Shown here piece after piece: positions 33,399 through 45,077 of a stretch of DNA of 64,000 bases (within the stretch, counting starts at the first letter, position 1; the number at the start of each line of letters is the position of its first letter). The notes beneath the pieces were generated by a model that worked only from the letters and a program-made list of their open reading frames with translations, was not told where the DNA came from and made no database searches. Source of the stretch: Pseudophaeomoniella oleicola (lineage: Eukaryota > Ascomycota > Eurotiomycetes > Phaeomoniellales > Phaeomoniellaceae); assembly GCA_003868215.1 (NCBI GenBank), contig QWDQ01000001.1, forward strand, positions 930,001-994,000, in the 5' to 3' direction. The position numbers and the translations under genes were made by a program.

Positions 33399-36300
33399 TC
33401 AAACACTCTCATAAAGCTCCCCCCCTTCACTCGAATATTGCCTACTCTTCTTCTTTCTCAATTTCTGCATCGCATGTGACTTGTACCTTTTCCACCACTC
33501 CCGGAACTTTCCAACCAGCTGTCGTTTCCTGTAGGCGAACTCGGACATACCAACTGTTGCCTCTCCATCTTCTACCACTCCCGGGCCGCGGGGGTCGCAC
33601 AATTGTACAACGCTGGAAGAGTTCGCCCTCATTTGCTCCATCGATCTAGCGTTGGGAGACAATGTGATCTTGCTCCTGGCTTTCTGTAGGGTGTCTATGA
33701 TGCTGACCGCACCATAAACTCGGGCACGAGAACTGTTGTCAGAGGAAAGGCTTTGAGCATGATGCAGAACAGGTTGAATAGTTGTCGACCCAGCTTCGGC
33801 CATATAGCTCGAATCCACAGTGCTTTCTGTTAACCCCGGGTCGAAGTCTGATGGTGGTATCTGCCCTTGTGAAGCATCGAAGAGAGAGCTGTTGGAAGTG
33901 GCCATAATGCTTGAGTTGCTCCATACTGTCATGCTTCTCGCAGCGTCTGCCTTCTGCGGCATCTCGTTGTTGAGTTTGGCGTTGGAAACATAGGGTAGCG
34001 GCGGTAAGGACCGGATAGGTTTGAAAAGGTGGTGTACAGAAGGTCGATCACCTAGAGATTTCCTCGGTATCGGTAACATTTCCAGTACAGAACGATTTAT
34101 GTCCAACGACGTTGCCTGCCGTGGTAGTGGAGCGTCGCTAGATGCTGGAAAACTGTCTCTGCTCTGCCTCATTGATCCTGAGCATTGCATTTCCGGGTCT
34201 TCACTATATTGGTAAGCATTTATGAGTGCTGAGATCCCCGTGGCCATGCTGTCACCTTCAAAATCTACCTGCGAAGGGCTTGTAGGGCGGTGATGCAAAG
34301 TGCTGGCGGGAATTTCGGCCACTTCAACACTTTCAACGTTGGTTTGTGACCTGGGCTGCTTCTCAATGTCCTTCCCTATGCTGCCAGTCCAAGGAGTCAC
34401 GGGCATTCGAATTGGTAGAGGCTCCTTTGTGGAGCCAAACCTAAAGCCATGTGAGAGCTCTGTAGAAAGACGTGACGTGGAGTCCAGAGTGAACCACGAA
34501 GAGGATGACCTCTCGGACAGCTGCGCTACTTGAAGCGCCAGTGCACTGCCTATTGATGACACTCTCTTGGGGACAATGTCAGCACTGTTGCCTATAATCC
34601 CACGACGGTAATTTTCTTGTCCGGCGCTGGTTGAAGCGTCTTTTCCGTTTGGCATCCTCGCAGCAGCAAGCATAGGCCCTCTCAGAGTGGCTACACTTGG
34701 TGAACAATGCTGTGATGCTGCGGCACCGCTTGTGCAAGGCCCCTGGTGAAGCGTATAATCGCTGTGGCCTCCACTAGGTCCGGAATCAGTGGTTCCAGCA
34801 CACAATCCCAGAGACGCGATATGATTTTCCAAGAGGGAATCGACGGTTGATTTGTCAAGACTCGTTGTGGCACTTCGCCGAGTATCACAGACTCGAGGAG
34901 ATTCGAGTATACGTCCAGGAGCCTCAGTCATAGAATCTCGTTCTCGAATCGGAGGAAATGCGGATTTGAACGAAAGCTCCTTGATAGGTAACTCTGTAGC
35001 ACTCCTAAACAGCTGTGCATTCCTTAAGCGCACGCCCTTATGAGGTGGTGAAAGGCTCAATCTGGCATCATTGTCAATGTTCAGTATCTTGCTAAACCTC
35101 TCTCTATTGCTCAAGGACGAGATTGGCCTCTCTGGTGTCGGTGAGAAGATACCCGAAGGCTCGGACCTCACAATGCCTCCCGAATGCTGGCTTCGATCAT
35201 CGTTGCCTAATGAAAACGTAGAAAGAGACAGGGGCTTGAAGTGCAAGGACGGTAGTTGGTACCAATGCGACCCGTTCAAGAGTGGTGAGCCAAGGCTAGC
35301 TGACTTTGAGATGGTTTTCTTGCTTTCTAGCACACCAATCGGCCGTTCATGAGGTTTTGGGTGGTCAATCATTGATGCCTCAAGCTTAAAATGAGCCACA
35401 TCTTTTTGAAGTTCAGGACGAGACCATTGAGATTCTCCAACGCTTCGGTTGGAACTGGACACCGCCGGTAGTGAAGTGACTGGTTCATCTTTTGCCGTCC
35501 TCCGTTGGCTTCCAAGGCTCCTCATTTGCGTATCTTGAGAAGTGTCTTCCACAATGGCTTCTTTATCGCTCTGTTTGATAAGTCAGTCTCAGACTAAGGT
35601 TCGGGGATTGGTTTCGGGACCGGACGGGGGGGTACGACGTGGATGGCACATAGTCAACATGAAAGGATCTACAATGGAATCTGTCGGAATACTCACTAAG
35701 TTTTTCTGTTTCGCATGCGCTGAACTCACTGGCATCCGTAAAGCTGGCTGGATACTCGCCTCATACGGCGCGATCTCATGTGAGCCGCTTTCGTTAGTCT
35801 CGGTATCGTGCCAGTTCGCCTCCGTGGGAAGCTCAGATGGTACAAACACGGAGCCTGGGAGAGTCCCGAAGGGAGTTCGAGCCTGCCTTGGGGCAGAAAC
35901 AGGCTCATGCTCATGGATGACATGTTCAAGGTTGAAGGGCAGAGAAATGCCGGAGGTATCATGTCCATATAATGAGCCGTCATCTTCAAAAAAGCTTTCA
36001 GAATAGTCAAAATATCGAGGTGTGGACAAAGCTGATGATGATCTCTGCAAGGCGGAGGAGACATCGTACCGTGGGCCGGATGATATCGCTGGACTGGGCA
36101 ACCTCGTTGATACGGGTGTTACTGTCCGAGAAGCGTATGGTGATGGGCGAATAGCAGGATAACCCCCGAAAAAAGCAGGTGAAGGGGAGCGCCCGAATGA
36201 GGTACCAGATCGATTCAAGTCCGCATTATAACCAACATTAAGAGAGTTCACCGACTGGTGGAACAAGGATGATGGTGAGGATGTGACACTAGCTGTACGG

Positions 36301-36896
36301 TATCCGCTTCTAGGGAAATATCCTTGGACGTCACTAAGAGCTGGGGAGGCTGTCCTATAGCCTGGCACCGTCCACGGTGATGATGAATTGGTAAGAGGAG
36401 ACTGAGCCTGCAGGCCAGACGCGCCATCGTGACTTCTCAAAGTCATTGTGGAACGGTGACTGTGCAAGATACGGGGTCCCGATCCTTGTCGTGGCCATGG
36501 CCCAGCGGTCGTAAAGGACCTTGCACCGCGATTATATCCACTGCGATATGACATAGCATTCGATCTGACAGTATCGTGGCGAGAGACTGCTGTAAATGAA
36601 GGGCGTGGTCGAGATTTGCGTGAAGATCGTGGGCTAGCGCGTTGGAATGACTTTGTGCTCGCAGGATATTCGTATATTCCCGAACGGTGCCTCCATGGAC
36701 GAGGAAGTGGTTCTTGCGGGAGTGGCGTAGCATGCACAACAGGAAATAGGCCTAAATCGCCAGTGTCGGTCGTCGTCTTGAGCATACGTTGGATCGAGCT
36801 AGCACTGATGCTAGCAGAATCACCGCTTGGGATGATCGATTGTTCCATTGCAGAGATAGCTGCTGTCTGGACCATAGCATTTCCATTTGATAACAT
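33399..36896 (-). CDS. Large Ser/Pro-rich protein, unknown function
   Basis: Exons are 36896-35697 and 35570-33399 (126-nt intron, phase 0), giving 1123 aa. I do not recognise a domain. It is low-complexity and probably disordered, with many Ser, Thr, Pro, Arg and Tyr residues and repeated SGYRTAS-like pieces (SYRSGY, PGYRTASPALS, RSGYRTASVTS). A patch with regular order may be GLFPVVHATPLPQEPLPRPW near residue 50. The only strongly charged part is the C-terminus: FAYRKRQLVGKFREWWKRYK followed by a KLRKKKSR patch, a possible amphipathic membrane- or nucleic-acid-binding helix. Upstream of the ATG the frame stays open for 12 codons and reads FIDETPEEDPTG, an acidic stretch that looks coding; a short 5' exon or an alternative start may have been missed. 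Confidence 0.7.
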
Positions 36897-37286
36897 CCCC
36901 GTTGGATCCTCCTCCGGCGTCTCATCAATGAATCAAGCTTAAGCTAAGCTATGTGAGCTATGAGGTCGTTGCCGGAGCAGTCTAAAGTAGAAGGCGCTTC
37001 CTGCTCCCTCGGCGTCTCTGTCAGTCGTGCCTGCTACACATCGACCACTGCATTTCTAGATATGAAGATAATGCCCAGGAAGTCCAGATCAAGTTTGAGA
37101 CCCAAAATAGAATAGGAAAGCAATAAAGAAGAGTTATGAAAGGTCAATCATATGGCTAGAAAACACAAATGCTAATGCTATGAACACCTGGAACCCCATA
37201 TCATGCTCTTCGTAGACTCTCATAATGATGTATGAAAGAGTCATAAACCCACTGACATACTGTGATAATGTAATGATGAAGTAAGC
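36897..37286. other. Intergenic
   Basis: It contains the promoter of the Ser-rich protein and the 3' side of the RecQ gene. The 39 bp next to 36896 may be coding (see that gene). Nothing else is seen. Confidence 0.55.
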
Positions 37287-40200
37287 TCATGTCGGCATCA
37301 TGTCAATCATAGATCTGTTACCCTGTTTCGTCAGTGCGCCTCCTCTTCTTGAATTGAAAGTCGCTCCACTCGTCGAACTGTCGTTGCTCGTTCGGGTGCC
37401 CGATGATCTTTTTTTGGTTACCCCGCCACCAAATCTGGGCTTCGCCCGACTTCGAGTACCTGCAGTCGTTTTCCTGGGACCTTTGAAACTGCTTCCGTTT
37501 CCAGATGCAGAACGATATTGTCGTGCACTAGGCTTTCTCGTTGAGGTGGAGGCCGCTCTGCCTTCTGGCCGAGTCGTGTACTGAGACACTGGAACGTGTT
37601 AGCAAGGAGGAGATTTGATTCTCTTTAGGCTTACACTGTTTGTTGAAATTGATGACTTCCTCTGAGCGCTCGTCGAAGTGAGGACTGGTCTCCTGTGCGA
37701 CATCTCCGTCGTTGTCAAAATCTTGGGAAGGTTCATACTCATCTCCATCCTCGTCATCACTGATCTCGACAACATTTTGATGATTTGGATCTGCAGGCGC
37801 GTATTGTGCACTCATCAATGCTTCGTACTGGGTAAAGGCCGACCGGACGAGCCTGATGAAACGAGCACCGTATAATCTAACTCGTTCGGCATCTATCCCA
37901 GGGATCGCAAGAAGGTCTTCCGGATCTGCATTCATGAGCGCTACTCCATTACTTGCTTTAGTGCTTACTTACCCATTAAGAAGTCGATGACCATCTGCCG
38001 CAGGATGCTATCCGAGAATGGTTGGCCTCGTAAGTTCTTGTCGAACATTATCTGCATACTGTTAGCTTCATTCATGTGGTACCCGTGAACCACCTACTCT
38101 CTTAGATTCCCTCTTTGCTTCAGCCATAAAATCCTCGACGACTTGCCGATGTTCCTTGGTCAAGGACGATAATTGCCCATCGACAGTAATCGGAGGGCCA
38201 AGGTCACGAGATGCGCTCTTGACTGCTCTACCAGCCTGCCGCACAGGCTCAAAATGAATAAGATCATCATCATCCTCGCTATCGCTGGGATCGACTAACT
38301 CTGACGTTATGTTGTCCCTGTTTTTCTGGCGACGTGATTTGGCTTGCATGGGAGAGGAGACATTTGTAGACAGGGGGAGATCTTCGGCCTCTGCCCTCCT
38401 CGCTGCTCTGACACCAGTTCGGTTGGTCTTCGCTTTCTTTGCTGCTTTCTGCGGAGCCTTTGAAGGTGCTTTTCTTTTGGGAGATTTGCGTACTTGCATC
38501 TTGAGCTGCCGACGGCCATTCAAGAACTCCGCGGCTTTAGGGCCGAGCTTGATGTATTGTACAGCAAACCCTCCTGCTTTATGTACTTTGTTAAATTCCC
38601 TCAATGCATCCTCGCTCAGAAGACGATAGAAGAGACGTTCAACCTCGCCCTTCTGTAGATCAGCACCCGCCCCGTATTCTTGCAATTCATCGTGGCCTTC
38701 TTCAGTGATTTTCTTGTTGACCGCGCCGCGGAAAACATCAGCACAGTGTAGCAGAGTAAAGTTCTTCTCCTCCTCACGGATTTTGCCGACAAGCTGTAAC
38801 GCTGAACACGCAAGGTTTGTAAAGTCTTCCGTGTCGAAGACGGCGTCAGATTTACAATTGTCGCAGGTATCGTTACAGTCGTCCTTGTCAAATTGCTCGT
38901 TGAAGTATGCAAGTACTTGAACTCTTCGGCAATCACTCTTATTCTCACAGAACTGGACAACTTTTCTTAGCATTTCTTTCTGTCTTTGTTTCTGCTGCCA
39001 GTCTCCAGCGCCATCATCTATCATACGTTTTAACTGCCCTGCGTCATGATAGCCGTAATAAAGATAGCAACCAGACTTCTTCCCGTCCCGGCCCGCTCTC
39101 CCAGTCTCCTGGTAGTAGCCTTCTAGGCTTTTTGGAATCGAATAATGAATGACGAATCGGACGTCCGGCTTGTCGATGCCCATACCGAAAGCAATCGTGG
39201 CGACTATGACATGATATTCCCCAGCTTGCCATTGTTTCTGTACACTGATTCGGTCTTCAGATTCCATACCTGCATGATAATGGTGGGTTTTGATGCCATA
39301 TTGCTCGCTCAGCTTTTTTGCAACAGTTTCGCAATTCTTACGTGACAGGCAATAGATGATACCACATTGATTCTTATAGAACTTCTTGATGGTGTTGGCC
39401 ATGCTTTCCAAATCATCCTTGGCGCTTGTTTTCGGTCGTACTTCGTATTCCAGGTTTGGTCTGTTGAAGCTCTGGGTGTACACTTCACAGCCAGCCATTC
39501 CTAGGCTGTGAATAACGTCAACTTTCACGTTCTCGGTTGCAGTTGCAGTAAGAGCCATAACTGGAACTCCTGGAAACTTTCTTCGAATTTCGCCCATTTC
39601 CTTGTAATCAGGACGAAAATCGTGTCCCCATTGGCTAACGCAATGTGCCTCATCAATCACGATCCTGGCGAGCTTCCCGTCTCGGTGCAACCTTTCGAAG
39701 ATACCGATGATAGCTTGGCTCTTAGTGAGCATCTCTGGCGTGACATAGAGGAGTTGGACAAATTGTTCTACTCTAGGCCCACGCAATGCAGAAAATAAGT
39801 CTCTCTTGTAGTCTGCCGTGACTTCACTGTTGATCAAGAAGGCTTGTATGCGAAGCTTCTGCAGATGATCTACCTGATCTTGCATCAAGCTCAGCAAGGG
39901 AGATATCACAACGGTGACACCACGAGTCCTGCCGCTCTGTATCGTTGATGGCAGCTGGTAACATAGCGACTTCCCACCTCCGGTTGGCATGAGGACGAAA
40001 ACATCCTTGCCCGACAGCGTACCGTTGATGGCTTCAAGTTGATTGGGCCTAAAGCCGCGGAGCCGGAATTTTTGCGTCAACGAAAGCCTGACATCTTTTG
40101 ACCAGGGAAACTGCATCAATGCTGCGATACGTGCAGCATCTATCTGAGAGCCTGCTTTGCTAACGTGTATTCCACGTTGATTACCAGAAGTTTCTGCTAA

Positions 40201-42465
40201 TGCACGACGTTCCGGAGACTTATGTTTCCTCGAGAGAGGTCTGTACTGATTCTCAAAGTCTTCCGCGGCTAGCAACATCTCCTCATCGTCATCACCGCCG
40301 AAGTCCTCAGGAAAGCTGGATACATGCGGAGATGCCATACGTTTGGTGAATAGCACTTCATGCGCCTCCTCGAACGCATCTTCTCCAAATTCGTCCGCTT
40401 CTTCATCCTCGTCCTCGGGATCTATCTCACCGTCAAAGAGAGACAGCTGACGTCCACGCGAGGATCCTGCGCCGGTATACACGTCATGATTGATTGCCAT
40501 GCCCAAAGGCTTGGGATTTCTAGCAGTAGACAGAGGTGTCTGTAAGATGGGCTGAGTCAGGATAGGTGCTTTCTTTGGAGATGTACTACCCTGGAAGACA
40601 TGGTCTCTCTGCCTGGACTGGTGTTGGGTCGAGGCAATTAGGACGTCCTCCTCGTCCTGAGAAGATATGCTGGGCGCTTTACGCTCCGTGGTCAGACCCT
40701 CGGGCATACCTGCGGCTTGCATTAATTTGAAGATTGCGCTTGTAGTTTCTTTCAGGGTCTTAGAAATCCTTTGTAGGAGCTCTGCATCATCTTCGATCTC
40801 AAAAGAGCCTTGAGCAATGAGTCTTTCCATCCTCTGCCGAGTTTTCTGTTGTTCCTGGTGTTGTTTTGTGTATAAAATAGTCTTTGCCATGAGCGCTTCA
40901 TATATGTCGACTTTCAGATGCAGGTTCTCTCGAGCTGCTTTAAGCTCCAGCACTTGAGCACTGCTAGGTGATAAACCGCTGGCGATGAGATCTACTATGC
41001 GTTTAGGTGTTGCATCCAGCTGCACCCTCAGACTTATAAGGGCTTGTTCAAGACGCCCAGGCGTGACATTGACAAATCGCGACACAATCTCTGCTTCACG
41101 TTTGTCATCGTCGCTTTCCGTTTGCGAGGCCGACGCAACAGTACATGACCTACCAGCAGCAGATAGTTTGGGTGGCTGGTGCCGTTCAGTCCTAGCCGCT
41201 TCCTGCGACAGGTAACGATGAGGATATTCAGTCATCGATTGGCTGTGGTCTTGCTTGAAGGCTTTCGATGGCGATGAGAATGGGCTATTGTCAATCTTTT
41301 GAATAGGGGACTGCACTTCTTTCTTTGTGTACTGCCGAGGAGTATCATTCCTGCATTGTATATTCCTCGAGACGGGGTTCACAGGAGACCGAGGAACTTG
41401 ATTATGACGGTCATCTTCGAATTCGTCTTCAGAGTCCGCCACGACCCTTACAGCCCTATTCTCTAAAGGCTGCGCATGTGGTAGAGCTTTTTTTAAGGTG
41501 GCTTTCGCATTTGTCTGACTCCTTCGAGGGCTTTCCTGGCTCGATGGGACACTTACAGATGATTGCGCAGTCCTTTTGAGTTCGGTTCTAGTGGTCTTCC
41601 TCTCCACCACACGCTCTTCGAGTATCAAGAGACTGTCTTCGTCCCCAACAAATCCCGATGCCTCATTGTCATCGTGGTCATTGGCCTCGTGGGTTTCTTC
41701 TTCTCTGCGCCGGCTGGCATCGCTGATAGGATTTGCAGTGGAGGCTCCGCGATGACAGTCTCTCGACGGTAAGAGATTACCTTCATTGTTTTCGACACTT
41801 CTAAAGCCATAGAGATCTGAACTGTATTCTTCGCTTTTCCTTTTCCTGCCGGCGTGCGGTGAAGGCTCATGGCGCCAAGCGGCTGACTCCCTAAACAATT
41901 GTGTTGGGTGCCCAAAGTCCTCCACGGTTCCAGAGGATCGGGGATGGCGCAGATCATCCTCTAGTGTAATAATGTCGTCAATATCGACGGCTTCTTGGAA
42001 ATCATCGCGAAACGGGTTCCTTATAGGGGTTCCACTATGATTGCTAGTCTCAGCCGCTCCAGCCTTGCGCAGATTCCTGTCAAGGGGAGTTCCCAAGCCA
42101 CGATTGTTAGGCGGTGACACCGTTGTCGAGGCAGATGAGCTAGGTTGTCCTGCAGTGGTCGGTGACTGCGATATACGCTGCTGACTTAGCAGACGGTGCC
42201 GCGGTGTATGAGACGCATGAGGATTGAGCTGGAGTCGTGCCATGCTCTCGACGCTAGATTTGACAGGTCCATCGTTTATAACTTCAACATCATTTCGTGT
42301 CGTTCCTATATTCGAGGGTGGTAAAGAGACAATCGAGCCACGGCTTGCGTCGTCAAGGGACTGAATCTCGCTGCGCGAGTCAAGTGGGTATGGTACTGAT
42401 GTACAGGTCAATGGTCTGTTATTCAAAAGCCATGCCAAATGTGCAGCCAAATTGGATTTAGTCAT
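37287..42465 (-). CDS. RecQ family DNA helicase (Sgs1/QDE-3 type)
   Basis: Exons are 42465-38098, 38051-37973, 37925-37635 and 37588-37287, giving 1679 aa. It encodes a nuclear 3'-5' DNA helicase for recombination intermediate processing and fork repair; the Neurospora relative QDE-3 also acts in quelling. MTKSNLAAHLAWLLNNRP starts a roughly 800-residue acidic and disordered N-terminus. The helicase core has FRLRGFRPNQLEAI, Walker A MPTGGGKSLCYQLP (about 826-840), DEAH box VIDEAHCVSQWGHDFRPDY (about 933) and motif VI ETGRAGRDGKKSGC. The RQC zinc Cys are in CENKSDCRRVQVL and DDCNDTCDNC near 1190. An HRDC-like segment spans exons 2 and 3 (SILRQMVIDFL, DPEDLLAIPGID). The tail is Arg/Lys-rich. 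The frame is open 37 codons upstream but has no ATG there, so 42465 is the start. Confidence 0.95.
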
Positions 42466-42767
42466 TGGTAACCACCATTGCGGACATATCTGGTGGAAGA
42501 CAGGAACACAATACTTTTTGACGAGTTGTCTGTGTTCTCGGTCAGTCGTTAGAGTCCCGAGTAGAGTACAATACAATGGGGAAGGCAGCCACTGATATCA
42601 ATGAAAGTACTTGGCGTGAGGCGCGACGTTCTCCGCGTCACGCTGTCACGTGACATGAACAATTATTCGAAGTGCTTTTTTTCGGTCGTAGGGCTTCCGA
42701 CATCGTCTTGCCAGGAGATCACTGAACAGGTTTGTTTCATTGCCTGAGGGCAGAATCAGCCTCTACG
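42466..42767. promoter_or_regulatory. Divergent promoter with GTCACGTGAC palindrome
   Basis: A 302-bp gap between the RecQ gene (minus) and the Kelch gene (plus). GTCACGTGAC at 42645-42654 is a perfect palindrome with an extended CACGTG core, the site type bound by bHLH factors such as Cbf1-like proteins. No TATA box is seen. Sharing of the site between both genes is inference from position. Confidence 0.5.
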
Positions 42768-44819
42768 ATGGCAAAGAAGGATAAGAAGGGGAAGTCTGCC
42801 GAACAGAAAGCTCGCAAAGCAGCGAAGCAGTCGAAGAAGGCTGCTAAAGGCGAGAAAAAGGACCAGAGCAGAGCAGCTCGTGATGATGACAGCGATGCTG
42901 AGGAAGTAGACCTTGACGCTGTACTGGCTGCTTATGCCGAAGAGCAAGCGAAGTTTTTGAAAGTTACCGAAGCGACGAGCAGGCCTCCCTCGCCTCGCTC
43001 GTCAGCAACCATCATAGCCTCACCATCTAATCGAAATGAATTGTTCGTCTTTGGCGGTGAGTCGTTTGACGGAACAGTAGCAAGCTTCTACAATAATCTC
43101 TATGTTTATCTAATTGATCGCAACGAATGGAGAGAAATCACCAGTCCCAATACCCCGTTGCCTAGGAGCGGTCATGCCTGGTGTCGAGGAGGCAATAGCG
43201 GAGGTATCTATTTATTTGGAGGAGAATTTTCCAGCCCCAAACAAGGCACCTTTTATCATTATAACGATTTTTGGCATCTGGATCCCTCAACGAGAGAATG
43301 GTCTCGTATCGAAACGAAAGGGAAGGGGCCGCCGGCGCGAAGTGGTCATAGAATGACTTATTTCAAACAATACATCCTCCTGTTCGGTGGGTTTCAGGAC
43401 ACTTCCCAGCAGACAAAGTATCTCCAAGATCTTTGGATTTACGATACTCAGAATTTTGTGTGGTACAGTCCTACCCTACCCCCCGCTTCACAGAAACCCG
43501 ATGCTCGTTCATCGTTTTCATTCCTACCCCACGATGCTGGTGCAGTCCTATACGGAGGATATTCGCGAGTGAAAGCGAACGCAAATAAGCAAGGAAAGGC
43601 AATCTCCAAAACCACCCTCCAACCCGTCGTCCATCAGGACACCTGGTTTCTGCGGACGACCCCACCTGAACATTCAGGACCAACAGCACCAACGGTTAGA
43701 TGGGATAGGAGGAAGAAACCTGCCAATCCACCAAACCCACCCAGAGCTGGAGCTACGATGACTTACCACAAAGGTCGGGGGATAATGTTCGGTGGCGTAC
43801 ACGACATTGAGGAGAGCGAGGAAGGCATAGATAGTGAGTTTTTTGACGGACTTTTTGCATGGAATATCGAAAGAAACCGCTTTTTCCCCCTGACTCTACG
43901 GAGGCCACGTGCTCCGGGGAAAAAGCAGCCTCCTGCCGGACAGTCAGTACGTGGCAGAAATCGGGGCAAGGCTGATGAAGAGGAGCTCCTACGCAACCTC
44001 GCAGCCCTTGATACAAAGGGGAGAATCGATGCTGATATAGATGCCATTACCATTGACAATGCAAAGGTCGACGAGGAAGACGACGATGACAAAAAGATCG
44101 TTCTACCAGTGCGCTTTGAGATGCCTCACCGTCGATTCAACGCCCAGATAACAGTCCAGGATGACGTTCTTTTCATCTTCGGCGGTACAGTGGAACGGGG
44201 TGACCAGGAATTTACATTCGACGACATGTATAGCATCGATCTCGGCAAGCTCGACGGGGTCCGAGAAATATATTACAACGAACCCGAACGCTGGAACGAC
44301 AAGATGGACATCGACAGCGATGAAGACGAAGATGAAGAATATGATGACGACGACGACGAATCCGACGTCTCTGAAATCTTCGACCAAGAATCGACTATCT
44401 CCTCCCCACCCCGTACCGAACTCAATTCTCCCGACCCCTTTGCCCGCTCCATCCTCGAAGAACCCACCGCCCAACAAGAAGAACCCGTCACAACGTCCGA
44501 AAAAGACGGCCGCCCCTACCCCCGCCCCTTCGAATCCCTCCGCGACTTCTTCTCGCGCACCTCAACCGACTGGCAGAACCTTGTGCTCGACGCCCTCAAA
44601 TACGCCCCCCGCGACCAACAAGATCAACAGTCCGTCAAGGAGATCCGCAAGCGCGCGTTCGACATGGCCGAGGACCGATGGTGGGCGTGTCGTGAGGAGA
44701 TACGCGCGCTTGAGGATGAGCAGGAAGAGGCGGGGATTGGGGAGGTGGTTAGTTTGGCGGATAAAGGGGTTGGTGCTGGAGGGGGAGGGGCAGGCGGGGC
44801 TGCTGGGAGGAGAAGATGA
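42768..44819 (+). CDS. kel3: Kelch-repeat protein with DUF4110 tail (Kel3/KLHDC4-like)
   Basis: Single exon, 683 aa. The N-terminus MAKKDKKGKSAEQKARKAAK is highly basic. Kelch blades follow from about residue 80 to 480: ELFVFGGESFDG, GGIYLFGGEF, QYILLFGGFQ, AGAVLYGGYSR, RGIMFGGVHD and DVLFIFGGTV. An acidic run (DSDEDEDEEYDDDDDESD) separates the propeller from the C-terminal DUF4110 region, which includes DGRPYPRPFESLRDFFSRT and AEDRWWACREEIRALED. This order matches yeast Kel3 and animal KLHDC4. The role in the cell is poorly known. The ATG at 42768 was chosen because the open frame further upstream has no ATG. Confidence 0.93.
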   Translation: MAKKDKKGKSAEQKARKAAKQSKKAAKGEKKDQSRAARDDDSDAEEVDLDAVLAAYAEEQAKFLKVTEATSRPPSPRSSATIIASPSNRNELFVFGGESFDGTVASFYNNLYVYLIDRNEWREITSPNTPLPRSGHAWCRGGNSGGIYLFGGEFSSPKQGTFYHYNDFWHLDPSTREWSRIETKGKGPPARSGHRMTYFKQYILLFGGFQDTSQQTKYLQDLWIYDTQNFVWYSPTLPPASQKPDARSSFSFLPHDAGAVLYGGYSRVKANANKQGKAISKTTLQPVVHQDTWFLRTTPPEHSGPTAPTVRWDRRKKPANPPNPPRAGATMTYHKGRGIMFGGVHDIEESEEGIDSEFFDGLFAWNIERNRFFPLTLRRPRAPGKKQPPAGQSVRGRNRGKADEEELLRNLAALDTKGRIDADIDAITIDNAKVDEEDDDDKKIVLPVRFEMPHRRFNAQITVQDDVLFIFGGTVERGDQEFTFDDMYSIDLGKLDGVREIYYNEPERWNDKMDIDSDEDEDEEYDDDDDESDVSEIFDQESTISSPPRTELNSPDPFARSILEEPTAQQEEPVTTSEKDGRPYPRPFESLRDFFSRTSTDWQNLVLDALKYAPRDQQDQQSVKEIRKRAFDMAEDRWWACREEIRALEDEQEEAGIGEVVSLADKGVGAGGGGAGGAAGRRR

Positions 44820-45077
44820 GCATATGTTATATATACAGATCATGAAACAGGGGAGAAAAGAGAGTGGGTGGCATCTCGCAATTTAAAACTCCAAATGTTT
44901 GTTTAGATGATATCAGGTTATGGTAAATCACATAACGTACTTTTTATGGTATATGTATCTTCGATCATTTTTGCCGTCCGCTCCCTTTTCCACATAAACC
45001 CCCTTCCCGTCCTTCACTTTCCTAGTAAATTAGTTACTCTAAATTTTCGTCCTGCCTTTTCTTTCCCCCCCGGGAAT

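Noticed and set aside
42466-42576. 37-codon N-terminal extension of the RecQ helicase
   Set aside because: The frame is open but has no ATG; MTKSNLAAHLAWLL at 42465 looks like the natural start.
44161-44886. Long plus-strand frame overlapping the Kelch gene end
   Set aside because: It is a shifted-frame shadow of the acidic and DUF4110 coding region of the Kelch gene.
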